From contig CAZFHP010000063.1 in assembly GCA_964519365.1 (NCBI GenBank), forward strand, positions 1 to 8,381: a stretch of 8,381 nucleotides of DNA. The letters are read 5' to 3'. Below are positions 1-6,033 of the stretch, one piece after another (position 1 is the stretch's first letter; every line of letters starts with the position of its first letter). A model generated the notes under the pieces. It made no database searches, was not told where the DNA came from, and worked only from the letters and a program-made list of their open reading frames with translations. This DNA is from CAZFHP01 sp964519365 (lineage in GTDB: Bacteria > Babelota > Babeliae > Babelales > RVW-14). Both the position numbers and the translations under genes were made by a program.

Positions 1-8
1 AGTGCCAA

Positions 9-40
9 CCCATGCCAAGGCTGAAAGCCGCAGCCATGGG
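9..40. repeat. Hairpin-forming GC-rich sequence
   Basis: An imperfect hairpin is readable directly. CCCAT (9-13) pairs with ATGGG (36-40), and GGCTG (19-23) pairs with CAGCC (31-35). The left strand has a 5-base bulge and the loop is 7 bases. No T-tract follows, so it is not an obvious terminator. It lies in a GC-rich stretch (about 1-180) that differs in composition from the AT-rich DNA downstream and may be part of a dispersed repeat or the 3' flank of a gene outside the window. Confidence 0.4.
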
Positions 41-97
41 GTATTAACGAAACTTTGTACACCCTTGGGCTCGGGGGCCGGGAAAGATTTGTGTGTC

Positions 98-170
98 GGA
101 TCAAGTCCGAGCCGGGATCCATCTTCTCTTAAGGATGTACTATTAGGACTTGATCCGGGGCGGGATCTAT
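98..170. repeat. Inverted repeat with flanking direct repeats (possible dispersed intergenic element)
   Basis: GGATCAAGTCC (98-108) and GGACTTGATCC (146-156) are perfect 11-base reverse complements. Each arm is followed two bases later by a similar 12-mer: GCCGGGATCCAT (111-122) and GGCGGGATCTAT (159-170), identical at 10 of 12 positions. The layout is therefore two roughly 25-bp units 48 bases apart in which the central core is flipped. Sequences of this kind (GGATCAAGTCC with CGGGATC) recall short dispersed intergenic repeats in several bacterial genomes; that link is from memory. The stretch 1-283 holds no supportable gene on either strand. Confidence 0.5.
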
Positions 171-282
171 TGTGGGCGTATTAACGATATTTCCTCGGCG
201 TTAAAAAAGCATTTCATACTGGTGGGTCATAATAAGCAGGGTGAAGAACCCGTCAGACAAAAAAATTAAAATCACAAAAAAC

Positions 283-311
283 TTGATATCTGAGTTTCCG
301 TGGTATATCAT
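283..311 (+). promoter_or_regulatory. Candidate sigma-70 promoter of the barrel protein gene
   Basis: TTGATA (283-288) and TATCAT (306-311) are separated by exactly 17 bases, a near-consensus -35/-10 pair. Transcription would start around 318, giving a leader of about 40 bases before the start codon at 360. The leader includes the purine-rich Shine-Dalgarno region at 341-355. No operator-like palindrome is obvious. Confidence 0.6.
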
Positions 312-359
312 CAAACATATGTTGTTTTATAAAGTTTCATAGGAAAGGGAGAGGATCGT

Positions 360-1916
360 ATGAAAGCAAGAGTCTCTAGCAAGGTTTTATCTAACGTTGC
401 TTCAAGTGTTGTTCTAGTTGTTTTTGGAGTCGCTTTTTTATTTTCAGGCACTTCGTATGCTCGTGCACAATATTCTAAAAAGACATTTCTGATGCCGCGT
501 GCCGTTGGCGTTGACAAAGCAATGGAGCACAGTGTTTGGCATAAACATATTTATAAGGTTTGTAAGGGGCAAAAAGGGGGAGCGCGTACGAACATTAATA
601 GTCATGTTCAATTGACGCCTTTTTATCAGCACTCTGTTGGGGAGGGGGATATTGGTAGATACTTTGGTATTGGCAATGGAAAGAACAGCTTCGTGATTGG
701 TAAAAAAGATACGGTTACGAATAAAGACATTGATGGCGGCTTGTTTGTGTACAATGTGAAGACTAGGGCTATCAGTAGTGGTGCCAGGCTGGAATCAATA
801 AACGGGACAATTAGTTTTGAGCCAGACCAAGAAGCGTTTGGTCTTCGCCTTGATTATTTTCAAGATGTGAATACACCAATGAAGAAACTTTTCTTCAAGG
901 CAAGCTTGCCTATTACATATGTCCGCAACGACATGGATATCAAAGTTGCCAAAGATGCAGAAGGCAATGAACCAGCAGAAGTTACCTTTGGAAGCAAAAA
1001 ATATACGGCGAAAGACTTTTTCGCGGGAAATGTTAATGTTACTTCGGCTGAAAATCCAAAGAATCTTCAAGGACCATTAACGCATGCCAAAATTGATGGC
1101 GCGCGCAGCAGCTTTGGTCTAGCAGATTTAGAGCTTGCGTTGGGGTATAAGTTTTACTACGAACAAAAGAAGCATTTATTCTTGTCAGTCGGCATGACAA
1201 TTCCAACAGGAACAAAGCCTAATGGCGAATATCTTTTTGAGCCAGTCCATGGCAACGGACATCACTTTGGATTAAATATTTCGCTTGATGGAGGCCTGGA
1301 GGCATGGAAAGGTAAACATGGAACGGTGCGCGCTGACTTTGGTGTAAACTATAGATATTTATTTACCGGGTCAGAAAAACGTACGTTAGGTGTTAAAGGG
1401 ACGACATTAGGGCATTACTATTTAGTAGCAGAATTAAATCAGAAAGATAAACCTCTTTTCCCATTAGCAAACGTTTCGACAACAGATTTGCGCATCAAGC
1501 CAGGCAATCAGTTTGATGCTATTGTTGACTTCTCGTTTCACTGCAAGCGATTTGTTGTTGATGTAGGGTATAACATGTATTGGAAAGATCAAGAGTCTGT
1601 ATGGGTAAAAGGATGGAACGATAAAACGTATTACGTTCCTATTGTTGCGGATACTTCTGGCGCCGCTTATTTTACAGATGCTTTATTTGAATCAAAACAT
1701 AGTGGTTTGACTATTACAAAAGACAATCTTGATGTTGATGCAGCCAAAACGCCAGAGCAGTTTACGCACAAGATATTTGGCGGCATCGCCTACACCCCTA
1801 AACTTTCAGACAAGTATCCAACGTCGCTCGGGCTTGGCGCTTCATATGAATTTGCGCAAGAAAACTCAGCGCTTGAAAAGTATGCCCTTTGGCTCAAGAT
1901 GGGGATCTCGTTTTAA
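360..1916 (+). CDS. Exported outer-membrane beta-barrel protein, function unknown
   Basis: The gene encodes 518 residues. The start is supported by a purine-rich Shine-Dalgarno stretch (341-355, ending GAGGA) five bases before ATG and by a clear Sec signal peptide: basic N-terminus, hydrophobic core at about residues 14-29, and a likely cut after ARA at residue 36. The mature part has many short alternating polar/hydrophobic segments rich in Tyr, Phe and Gly, and ends in WLKMGISF with a terminal Phe, the beta-signal recognised by the BAM complex. An outer-membrane barrel is therefore the best reading. A central block (about residues 279-312) includes IPTG, YLFEP and GNGHH, a pattern I associate with uncharacterised outer-membrane proteins of Dependentiae and Bacteroidota. 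Only two Cys are present (68 and 395). It has its own promoter and terminator, so it is monocistronic. Transport or surface-anchoring roles are both possible and neither is shown. Confidence 0.8.
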   Translation: MKARVSSKVLSNVASSVVLVVFGVAFLFSGTSYARAQYSKKTFLMPRAVGVDKAMEHSVWHKHIYKVCKGQKGGARTNINSHVQLTPFYQHSVGEGDIGRYFGIGNGKNSFVIGKKDTVTNKDIDGGLFVYNVKTRAISSGARLESINGTISFEPDQEAFGLRLDYFQDVNTPMKKLFFKASLPITYVRNDMDIKVAKDAEGNEPAEVTFGSKKYTAKDFFAGNVNVTSAENPKNLQGPLTHAKIDGARSSFGLADLELALGYKFYYEQKKHLFLSVGMTIPTGTKPNGEYLFEPVHGNGHHFGLNISLDGGLEAWKGKHGTVRADFGVNYRYLFTGSEKRTLGVKGTTLGHYYLVAELNQKDKPLFPLANVSTTDLRIKPGNQFDAIVDFSFHCKRFVVDVGYNMYWKDQESVWVKGWNDKTYYVPIVADTSGAAYFTDALFESKHSGLTITKDNLDVDAAKTPEQFTHKIFGGIAYTPKLSDKYPTSLGLGASYEFAQENSALEKYALWLKMGISF

Positions 1917-1945
1917 GCATATCTATCTAGAAGTATAAGACTGCA

Positions 1946-1978
1946 GGGCTGCGAATTTTATTCGCAGCCCTTTTTTTT
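1946..1978 (+). terminator. Strong rho-independent terminator
   Basis: A perfect 10-bp stem, GGGCTGCGAA (1946-1955) with TTCGCAGCCC (1961-1970), has a 5-base loop and is followed immediately by eight T residues (1971-1978). It lies 30 bases after the stop codon of the barrel gene and ends that transcription unit. Confidence 0.95.
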
Positions 1979-2052
1979 ATCTAACTTTTATCGAGCGGGA
2001 TTTTGTCTTTCTGCGTTCTTATTTTTTTAAAAAATATTTTTCTTATTGACAA

Positions 2053-2095
2053 TTGTTGTTAAACCTCTGTAGGCTGATAATTGACAAGATATAAT
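2053..2095 (+). promoter_or_regulatory. Candidate promoter region of the three-gene operon
   Basis: Several near-consensus boxes are packed together. TTGTTG (2053-2058) is 17 bases from GATAAT (2076-2081), a plausible pair. A perfect TATAAT lies at 2090-2095 but has no good -35 at normal spacing. Perfect TTGACA boxes occur at 2046-2051 and 2081-2086 without a well-spaced -10. Which pair is used cannot be decided from sequence. Confidence 0.4.
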
Positions 2096-2101
2096 TCGAG
2101 C

Positions 2102-2145
2102 ATCATGTGTATTTTAACAAGCATATGTCTTGTTTGATACATGAT
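2102..2145 (+). promoter_or_regulatory. Two-tier hairpin in the operon leader
   Basis: ATCATGTGTAT (2102-2112) pairs with ATACATGAT (2137-2145), leaving a 2-base bulge. Inside it ACAAG (2117-2121) pairs with CTTGT (2129-2133) around a 7-base loop. No U-run follows, so it is not a standard terminator. It would sit at or near the 5' end of the operon transcript, where it could protect the mRNA or bind a regulator; that role is inferred. Confidence 0.35.
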
Positions 2146-2183
2146 AATACGTACAGGATGTACAATACAGGTCACTCTATGTT

Positions 2184-2191
2184 GGGGGGGG
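2184..2191 (+). repeat. Eight-G homopolymer tract in operon leader
   Basis: Eight consecutive G residues occur in an otherwise AT-rich leader, about 115 bases upstream of the operon start codon. Runs of this kind slip during replication and in other bacteria serve as phase-variable switches next to surface protein genes. Here the tract is outside any coding sequence and no promoter pair spans it convincingly. Confidence 0.6.
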
Positions 2192-2235
2192 ACTTTGGAT
2201 GTAAAAACTTTTGTTATGAATATTGTATTAACCGC

Positions 2236-2250
2236 AACGCGTTAAGCGTT
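2236..2250 (+). promoter_or_regulatory. Short hairpin before the operon start
   Basis: AACGC (2236-2240) and GCGTT (2246-2250) form a 5-bp stem around a GTTAA loop. An overlapping alternative pairs TTAAC (2228-2232) with GTTAA (2241-2245), so the two structures are mutually exclusive. It is short and may be incidental. Confidence 0.25.
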
Positions 2251-2290
2251 TCGGGAGTAGGTTGAAGTATTGTTTTATTATCCGTTTTAT

Positions 2291-2300
2291 AAGGAAGGGG
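2291..2300 (+). promoter_or_regulatory. Shine-Dalgarno that fixes the start at 2306
   Basis: The purine run AAGGAAGGGG ends five bases before the ATG at 2306. It would lie inside the coding region if the upstream in-frame TTG at 2270 were used, and that TTG has no ribosome-binding site. It therefore supports the ATG at 2306, which also places the signal peptide at the very N-terminus. Confidence 0.85.
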
Positions 2301-2305
2301 ATAGA

Positions 2306-4240
2306 ATGAAGTTTATATCATTTTCAAAGGGGATCAAAGTTGCTTTAGCTATTACGGTTTTAGCAAGCTCTGTTGCCGTTTATATCTATGCTGCGACATG
2401 GAGTGGTACTTTTCGCGGTGATGCCAAGTCAGTTTTTAATGACCTTGCTCCTAAGTTTTTAAACCAAACGAAAGGTTTTGTTGCTAGTGCAAATGCTGCT
2501 ATTGGGCGAGCTACAAGTGCTGCTCAAATTAAGGCTGCGTTAGTTGCTCTTGATAAAAGCATAAAAGAGCAGAAAGCGCGAGCTTTTGGTGAAGATTATT
2601 CTCTTTTTGCTGCAGATGGGACTATTAAATTAGGAGTCTCTGGCATTGATTCATTAGATTTAAATCCTCTTTATGCTGCCTTTGGAGGTTTATGTGATGC
2701 TATTAGTCGAAGCAATCTTGAGAGAAAAGTTACATTCGCGGACATGCAATCAGAGACAAATTTTAAGAAAACGTTGCAAGACATACACGCAAAAAATACT
2801 GGAACGATTGATACGTTCTTAAAAACGTTTGTTGACGACGGTCCTGACTTAACAACAGCGCAAGCTACATCTGAGTATAAGGCCATGGACAAGAAGTTTG
2901 CAGATCTTGAGAAAAAGATCACAACACCACCAACAAAGAAACCTGTTGGTGAAGATGTGTTTTCTCAAGTCGTTGCGCAACTTGCAACAAAAGGGGTCTC
3001 TCAGACTGATGTTGCAAATGCTTTGATGCAGTTGAAGCTTTCCAATGCCCTTGGCGGCGGCGGCGGCGCCCTTGACCTTGAGATTGACCCTGGCAAGATT
3101 GGTTCAAGCAAACCAGTTAAAAGTCTAGATGAGGCTACGAAAAATGCAACGGATTTTTTGGAAGCAGTTGCGCTTATGCCGAAGGCAGACCGAGTCAAGT
3201 TTCTTGGTGTTGGGACAGCTATAACCGGTCCTACCGGTGAAGCTTTAACGGCGCTCGGGGGATCGAAAAAAGACGATTATATGAGGTCGTTAGAAGCCTT
3301 TGGGCAAACAAATTCCCCGCAGCTAAAAGCCCTTGACGTATTCGGTGCTGACTTTGCTAAAACAAGTGGAAATGATGTTCTTAAGAAAGCCCTTACAGCT
3401 TTTGGGACAGCCAATGCTCCTGAGATGAAAGCCCTTAAGGCTATTGGTACGGGTGATCCTGCGAAAGCAGATGAAGCTTTTGAAAGAAGAGGCCTTATTG
3501 TGATTGGTGAGGGTGATCCTAGTAAGCCAACAGAAGCTTTTGAACGAAGAGCCCTTCAAGCGATTGGTAAGGGTGATCTTACAAAACCAGCTGAAGCTTT
3601 AGAAAGAAGAGCCCTTCGAGCGATTGGTGAGGACCTTGGATTGGCACGAAAAGACACTCCAGAGCCAACAGTTTTAACAGAAGGTCTTAAAGCAATTGGT
3701 ACGGGTGATCCTGCAAAACCAGGTGAAGCTTTTGAAAGAAGAGCCCTTATTGCGATTGGTACGGGTGATCCTGTAAAAGCAGGTGAAGCCCATGTAAGAA
3801 GAGCCCTTAGTACGTTGGGTAAGGACTTTGCGAAAGCCGGTGACGCCGCAGTTCTCAAAGCAGCCTTTACGACTCTTGGTACAGATTTTGGAGAAGAAGA
3901 TGATGATACTCACCAGCTTCTCAAAAAAGGCCTGAAGGCCATTGGGAGTAAAGATGATTTGACAGGGGGGAAGAAGGTTCTTGGGCTTGATGCCGCCGGC
4001 TATGGAGTAACCCAAGGTTTACATCCCCTTGTTGCCAATGGTCTTCGATTTGCTGGAGGTGTAAGCAATCAAGCGAATCTCAAGGCTTTGGGGGTGCTTA
4101 TGGCGGCGGTAACGTCTAGTGGTAAGACTGTAGCTGAAGTGATCGCCGAGGCGGCTCCAGCGGCTGCTATCAAAAAGTTTGATACTCAGTTGGCCAGTCT
4201 TATTGCGGCCGTTAATAGCCTCAAAGCAACATCAGAATAA
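2306..4240 (+). CDS. Exported Ala-rich protein with 20-residue tandem repeats, function unknown
   Basis: The gene encodes 644 residues from the ATG at 2306. A Sec signal peptide covers about residues 1-30 (Lys-containing start, hydrophobic AITVLASSVAVYIYA core), with no lipoprotein cysteine at the cut. The N-terminal third is Ala/Lys-rich and predicted helical, with heptad-like stretches around residues 40-90 and 140-205. A five-Gly run near residue 250, encoded by five GGC codons (3053-3067), looks like a linker. From about residue 313 a repeat appears, degenerate at first and then regular: about residues 376-518 hold seven units built around LxxIGxGDPxKxxEAFERR, mostly 20 residues long. The C-terminus is Ala-rich and helical. 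It is the first gene of a three-gene operon with a 29-base gap to the next gene. I recognise no family. A periplasmic or surface scaffold or adhesin-like role, or a secreted effector, is possible but unsupported. Confidence 0.8.
   Translation: MKFISFSKGIKVALAITVLASSVAVYIYAATWSGTFRGDAKSVFNDLAPKFLNQTKGFVASANAAIGRATSAAQIKAALVALDKSIKEQKARAFGEDYSLFAADGTIKLGVSGIDSLDLNPLYAAFGGLCDAISRSNLERKVTFADMQSETNFKKTLQDIHAKNTGTIDTFLKTFVDDGPDLTTAQATSEYKAMDKKFADLEKKITTPPTKKPVGEDVFSQVVAQLATKGVSQTDVANALMQLKLSNALGGGGGALDLEIDPGKIGSSKPVKSLDEATKNATDFLEAVALMPKADRVKFLGVGTAITGPTGEALTALGGSKKDDYMRSLEAFGQTNSPQLKALDVFGADFAKTSGNDVLKKALTAFGTANAPEMKALKAIGTGDPAKADEAFERRGLIVIGEGDPSKPTEAFERRALQAIGKGDLTKPAEALERRALRAIGEDLGLARKDTPEPTVLTEGLKAIGTGDPAKPGEAFERRALIAIGTGDPVKAGEAHVRRALSTLGKDFAKAGDAAVLKAAFTTLGTDFGEEDDDTHQLLKKGLKAIGSKDDLTGGKKVLGLDAAGYGVTQGLHPLVANGLRFAGGVSNQANLKALGVLMAAVTSSGKTVAEVIAEAAPAAAIKKFDTQLASLIAAVNSLKATSE
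3431..3859 (+). repeat. Tandem ~60-bp coding repeats
   Basis: Seven consecutive units lie at 3431-3490, 3491-3550, 3551-3610, 3611-3682, 3683-3742, 3743-3802 and 3803-3859. Five are exactly 60 bp. The fourth is 72 bp and diverged, and the last is 57 bp. Units typically start GCCCTT and share blocks such as ATTGGTACGGGTGATCCT and GAAGCTTTTGAAAGAAGA. The first and fifth units are especially alike at the DNA level, including third codon positions, which points to fairly recent duplication rather than ancient protein-level convergence. Degenerate copies precede the array from about 3290. Confidence 0.9.
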
Positions 4241-4269
4241 TCCGTGTGCCAAAGTAAGAAAGGACGATC

Positions 4270-4947
4270 ATGGAAAATAGAAAAATCAAAAGAAAAAAGA
4301 GAAGTGTGATCAGGATCGCGTGGCATGTGGTTGTACTTGTAGCAGTGTTTGTTGTCGCTTCAAGGGGGGTGAGTGCGATGTCTTCAGAGGACATCTTAAA
4401 CACTAAAAGAGGTGTGTTGGTTCTCGCGTTGAAGAAAGTTCAGGCTGATTTGAAAGCCGATATTGGCGGCAAGAGGTTTGCTGATAACTTTTCGGGTGCT
4501 GCTGCCGATGCTATGTTGAAGCGAATAGGAGATCAGATGGAGGCGTTTTGGGCCGCTGCGAACGATGGGACAAATGGCATTGAAGAGGTTGCAAAAGCTT
4601 ATGATGCCTATAGGAAGACGCAGGGGCCGCCAGTGCCAACGTTTACGGCGTCCGATTCGGGTACGTATGATGCGTATTTTAAACATGTTATTGCTAAGGC
4701 GACGCCTGAGACTATTGTTGAAGCTTTGAGAACTCCATTTGATCAAGCAAATGATAAAAAAGCGGCTATGGAATTTATAGGGGCCGCTTTGACTGATGAT
4801 GCGCTGGGGAGTAAAAGATCTACTAGGGTAAAGAAATTAAAGGCTATTATTAAGTTGTTTACAGCTCAACGTTTGGATAAAACTAACGATGTCAAGCCTG
4901 CTTTGACGGGACCTACAAGCGGAGTTGTTAGTAGGGCGACACAGTAG
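4270..4947 (+). CDS. Exported small helical protein, function unknown
   Basis: The gene encodes 225 residues. AGGA (4261-4264) precedes the ATG by five bases. The N-terminus is strongly basic (about nine Lys/Arg in the first 16 residues), followed by a hydrophobic core at about residues 17-30 and a likely signal-peptidase cut after VSA at residue 36. The mature part is Ala/Lys/Asp-rich and probably all-helical, with no Cys and no recognised domain. A region near residues 117-126 (GPPVPTF) breaks the helices and could be a linker. It sits 29 bases after the repeat protein gene and 28 bases before the next, and ends in a double stop (TAG TAA). A TGPT motif near its C-terminus also occurs around residue 307 of the preceding protein, too short to prove relationship. 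The likely location is periplasmic or secreted; no function can be assigned. Confidence 0.75.
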   Translation: MENRKIKRKKRSVIRIAWHVVVLVAVFVVASRGVSAMSSEDILNTKRGVLVLALKKVQADLKADIGGKRFADNFSGAAADAMLKRIGDQMEAFWAAANDGTNGIEEVAKAYDAYRKTQGPPVPTFTASDSGTYDAYFKHVIAKATPETIVEALRTPFDQANDKKAAMEFIGAALTDDALGSKRSTRVKKLKAIIKLFTAQRLDKTNDVKPALTGPTSGVVSRATQ

Positions 4948-4975
4948 TAAATTGTTAACAAGAAGGAGTTGAGAA

Positions 4976-5758
4976 ATGATTCGAATGATGTTGAAAAAAA
5001 CGCTTAAGGTTTTTCTTTTCGCGGTGTTAACAACTATTGCTAGTGTGAGCTTTGTACATTCTGCAAAGGCTTCTTGGCCTGTAACGCCTGAACCATATGT
5101 AAAAGCTACTGCTGAACAGGATATTGTTGATGGTAGAGCATGGGTTAAGAATAAGCGAGAAGAGACGGCTATTGCAGCTGCTCGTAAAGATGCTGGGAGG
5201 CTCGATCTTACTGAAGCGAAAGCACTGAGCACTCCTACCGCTGCTGTTGATCGAATCCAAAAGGCGATTTGTATTCTTACAAATAGAACGCTAGATAAAA
5301 TCGATCTTTATTTGAGTGTTATTGGGGATGTAAATCGTATAATTGATCAATTTCAAGCAGCAGAAGATAAAGGGGATTTAGCGGCATCAAAATTCCCTGG
5401 TGCCGGCAAGGCTGTCCAGAGTGCTCAAGCTATGGTTAAAACGTTGTTTAACCTTTTAGATTTTGGTTCAATAACGCGTAAAACTCTTCTTAATAAACGA
5501 GCGATATTTTTACTTAAGGATAGATCTGGTGATAAAGTTCAGGAACCATTTGAGGTTAGTTTTACGGAACATCGAAAATCTGGTTTGTTGAAATTGCTTC
5601 CAGGTATAAAGACAAGTTATGTAGGTCAAACTTTTTCGGGAAACGAAGTTAGTGAGCTGAAAACTTTGTTTACTGAGCTTGCAAATAGTAGTGATTATGA
5701 AGATAGAGATCCGTTTGTCGACACTGATGCTTTTGATGAGCATTATAACCCAGAATAA
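4976..5758 (+). CDS. Exported protein, function unknown
   Basis: The gene encodes 260 residues. AAGGAG (4963-4968) lies seven bases before the ATG. The signal peptide covers residues 1-32, with lysines at 7, 8 and 11, a hydrophobic core FLFAVLTTIASVSFV, and a cut after AKA. The mature N-terminal half is Ala/Asp/Lys-rich and helical. The C-terminal half (about residues 170-232) is more mixed and might be a small alpha/beta domain. The last 20 residues are very acidic (DYEDRDPFVDTDAFDEH). A single Cys is present in AICIL. It is the last gene of the three-gene operon, 28 bases after its neighbour, and ends in TAA followed by TAG. No family is recognised. Co-transcription with two other exported proteins suggests a shared envelope or extracellular role, which is inferred from context only. 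Confidence 0.75.
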   Translation: MIRMMLKKTLKVFLFAVLTTIASVSFVHSAKASWPVTPEPYVKATAEQDIVDGRAWVKNKREETAIAAARKDAGRLDLTEAKALSTPTAAVDRIQKAICILTNRTLDKIDLYLSVIGDVNRIIDQFQAAEDKGDLAASKFPGAGKAVQSAQAMVKTLFNLLDFGSITRKTLLNKRAIFLLKDRSGDKVQEPFEVSFTEHRKSGLLKLLPGIKTSYVGQTFSGNEVSELKTLFTELANSSDYEDRDPFVDTDAFDEHYNPE

Positions 5759-5806
5759 TAGCACTATCGCCGTTATGTAGAAATATTTACGTGATGTTCG
5801 TGATTG

Positions 5807-5838
5807 GCCGGGCGGGGAGACTCGCCCGGCTTTAGTCT
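5807..5838 (+). terminator. GC-rich hairpin, probable operon terminator
   Basis: GCCGGGCG (5807-5814) pairs perfectly with CGCCCGGC (5823-5830). A G-T and a G-C pair extend the stem to 10 bp around a GAGA (GNRA-type) tetraloop. Only TTT follows before the sequence becomes mixed, so termination by the classic mechanism would be weak. Its position, 48 bases after the last gene of the exported-protein operon, fits a 3' end or mRNA-stabilising hairpin. It could equally be part of the adjacent repeat. Confidence 0.5.
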
Positions 5839-5840
5839 GA

Positions 5841-5876
5841 ACCACGATTTTCACGATTGCTAGGATTAAGAGGATT
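5841..5876. repeat. Four short units with 9-bp period
   Basis: Four consecutive 9-base units run from 5841 to 5876. The first two end in CACGATT/CACGATT and the last two in TAGGATT/GAGGATT, so each unit carries (C/G)GATT at the same phase. Read on the minus strand the units begin AATC(G/C)T, starting 26 bases after the stop of the nuclease-type remnant at 5902. From memory, runs of this kind next to GTCTGAA (GTCTGAA is at 5834-5840) are dispersed in many unrelated bacterial genomes near ATPase/nuclease accessory genes. That association was not checked. Confidence 0.6.
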
Positions 5877-5901
5877 CTTTAGTCATGGCGCAATGGGCGG
5901 G

Positions 5902-6033
5902 CTACATGCCCCAGACGTGAATGTTCTTGTCTTGATACGTTTCGACGTTATCGTAAATTTTTTCTTCCCACGATCTATTTTCGCGTCGATCGAAAATAAC
6001 AAGATGCTTTGTGTAATTTAAGTAGTGGGGGTT
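5902..6033 (-). pseudogene. C-terminal remnant of an AAA-like ATPase/nuclease-type protein
   Basis: A minus-strand frame open from 6033 to the TAG at 5902-5904 has no start codon of its own. It encodes about 43 residues containing HLVIFDRR, SWEEKIY and a terminal IHVWGM. These three blocks, in this order at the extreme C-terminus, match what I remember of a large family of AAA-like-domain proteins (about 500 residues) whose C-terminal region is a PD-(D/E)XK-type fold ending in VWGM. An in-frame TAA at 6034-6036 cuts off everything upstream. The fragment overlaps the 3' end of the next remnant (stop at 6018) in another frame, so two different gene ends are spliced together here. It is far too short to be functional. 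Confidence 0.55.

Larger units (their letters stand above)
1979..2305. other. Long gene-free leader of the exported-protein operon
   Basis: This stretch of about 325 bases lies between the terminator and the next gene and has no supportable coding sequence on either strand. It contains candidate promoter elements (about 2046-2095), a two-tier hairpin (2102-2145), an 8-G run (2184-2191), a short GC hairpin (2236-2250) and the Shine-Dalgarno of the next gene (2291-2300). If transcription starts near 2090-2102, the 5' leader is about 200 bases, unusually long and structured. No known riboswitch class was recognised. Confidence 0.5.

Noticed and set aside
2..184. Open frame of 60 codons starting at GTG
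   Set aside because: No ribosome-binding site, low-complexity Gly/Ser/Asp product, and it runs through hairpins and the inverted repeat at 98-156; more likely non-coding repeat DNA.
2270..2305. Upstream TTG start adding 12 residues to the repeat protein
   Set aside because: No Shine-Dalgarno before it; the strong one at 2291-2300 serves the ATG at 2306, which also gives a normal signal peptide.
3431..3859. CRISPR-like array
   Set aside because: The repeats are in frame, contiguous without spacers, and encode a conserved peptide unit.
3323..4015. Several antisense open frames of 78-113 codons opposite the repeat region
   Set aside because: They are by-products of the tandem repeat read in reverse: repetitive products, no ribosome-binding sites, and they share the repeat period.
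4945..4950. Consecutive stop codons as a sign of a broken gene
   Set aside because: TAG TAA simply ends the gene; signal peptide, length and spacing to the next gene are normal.
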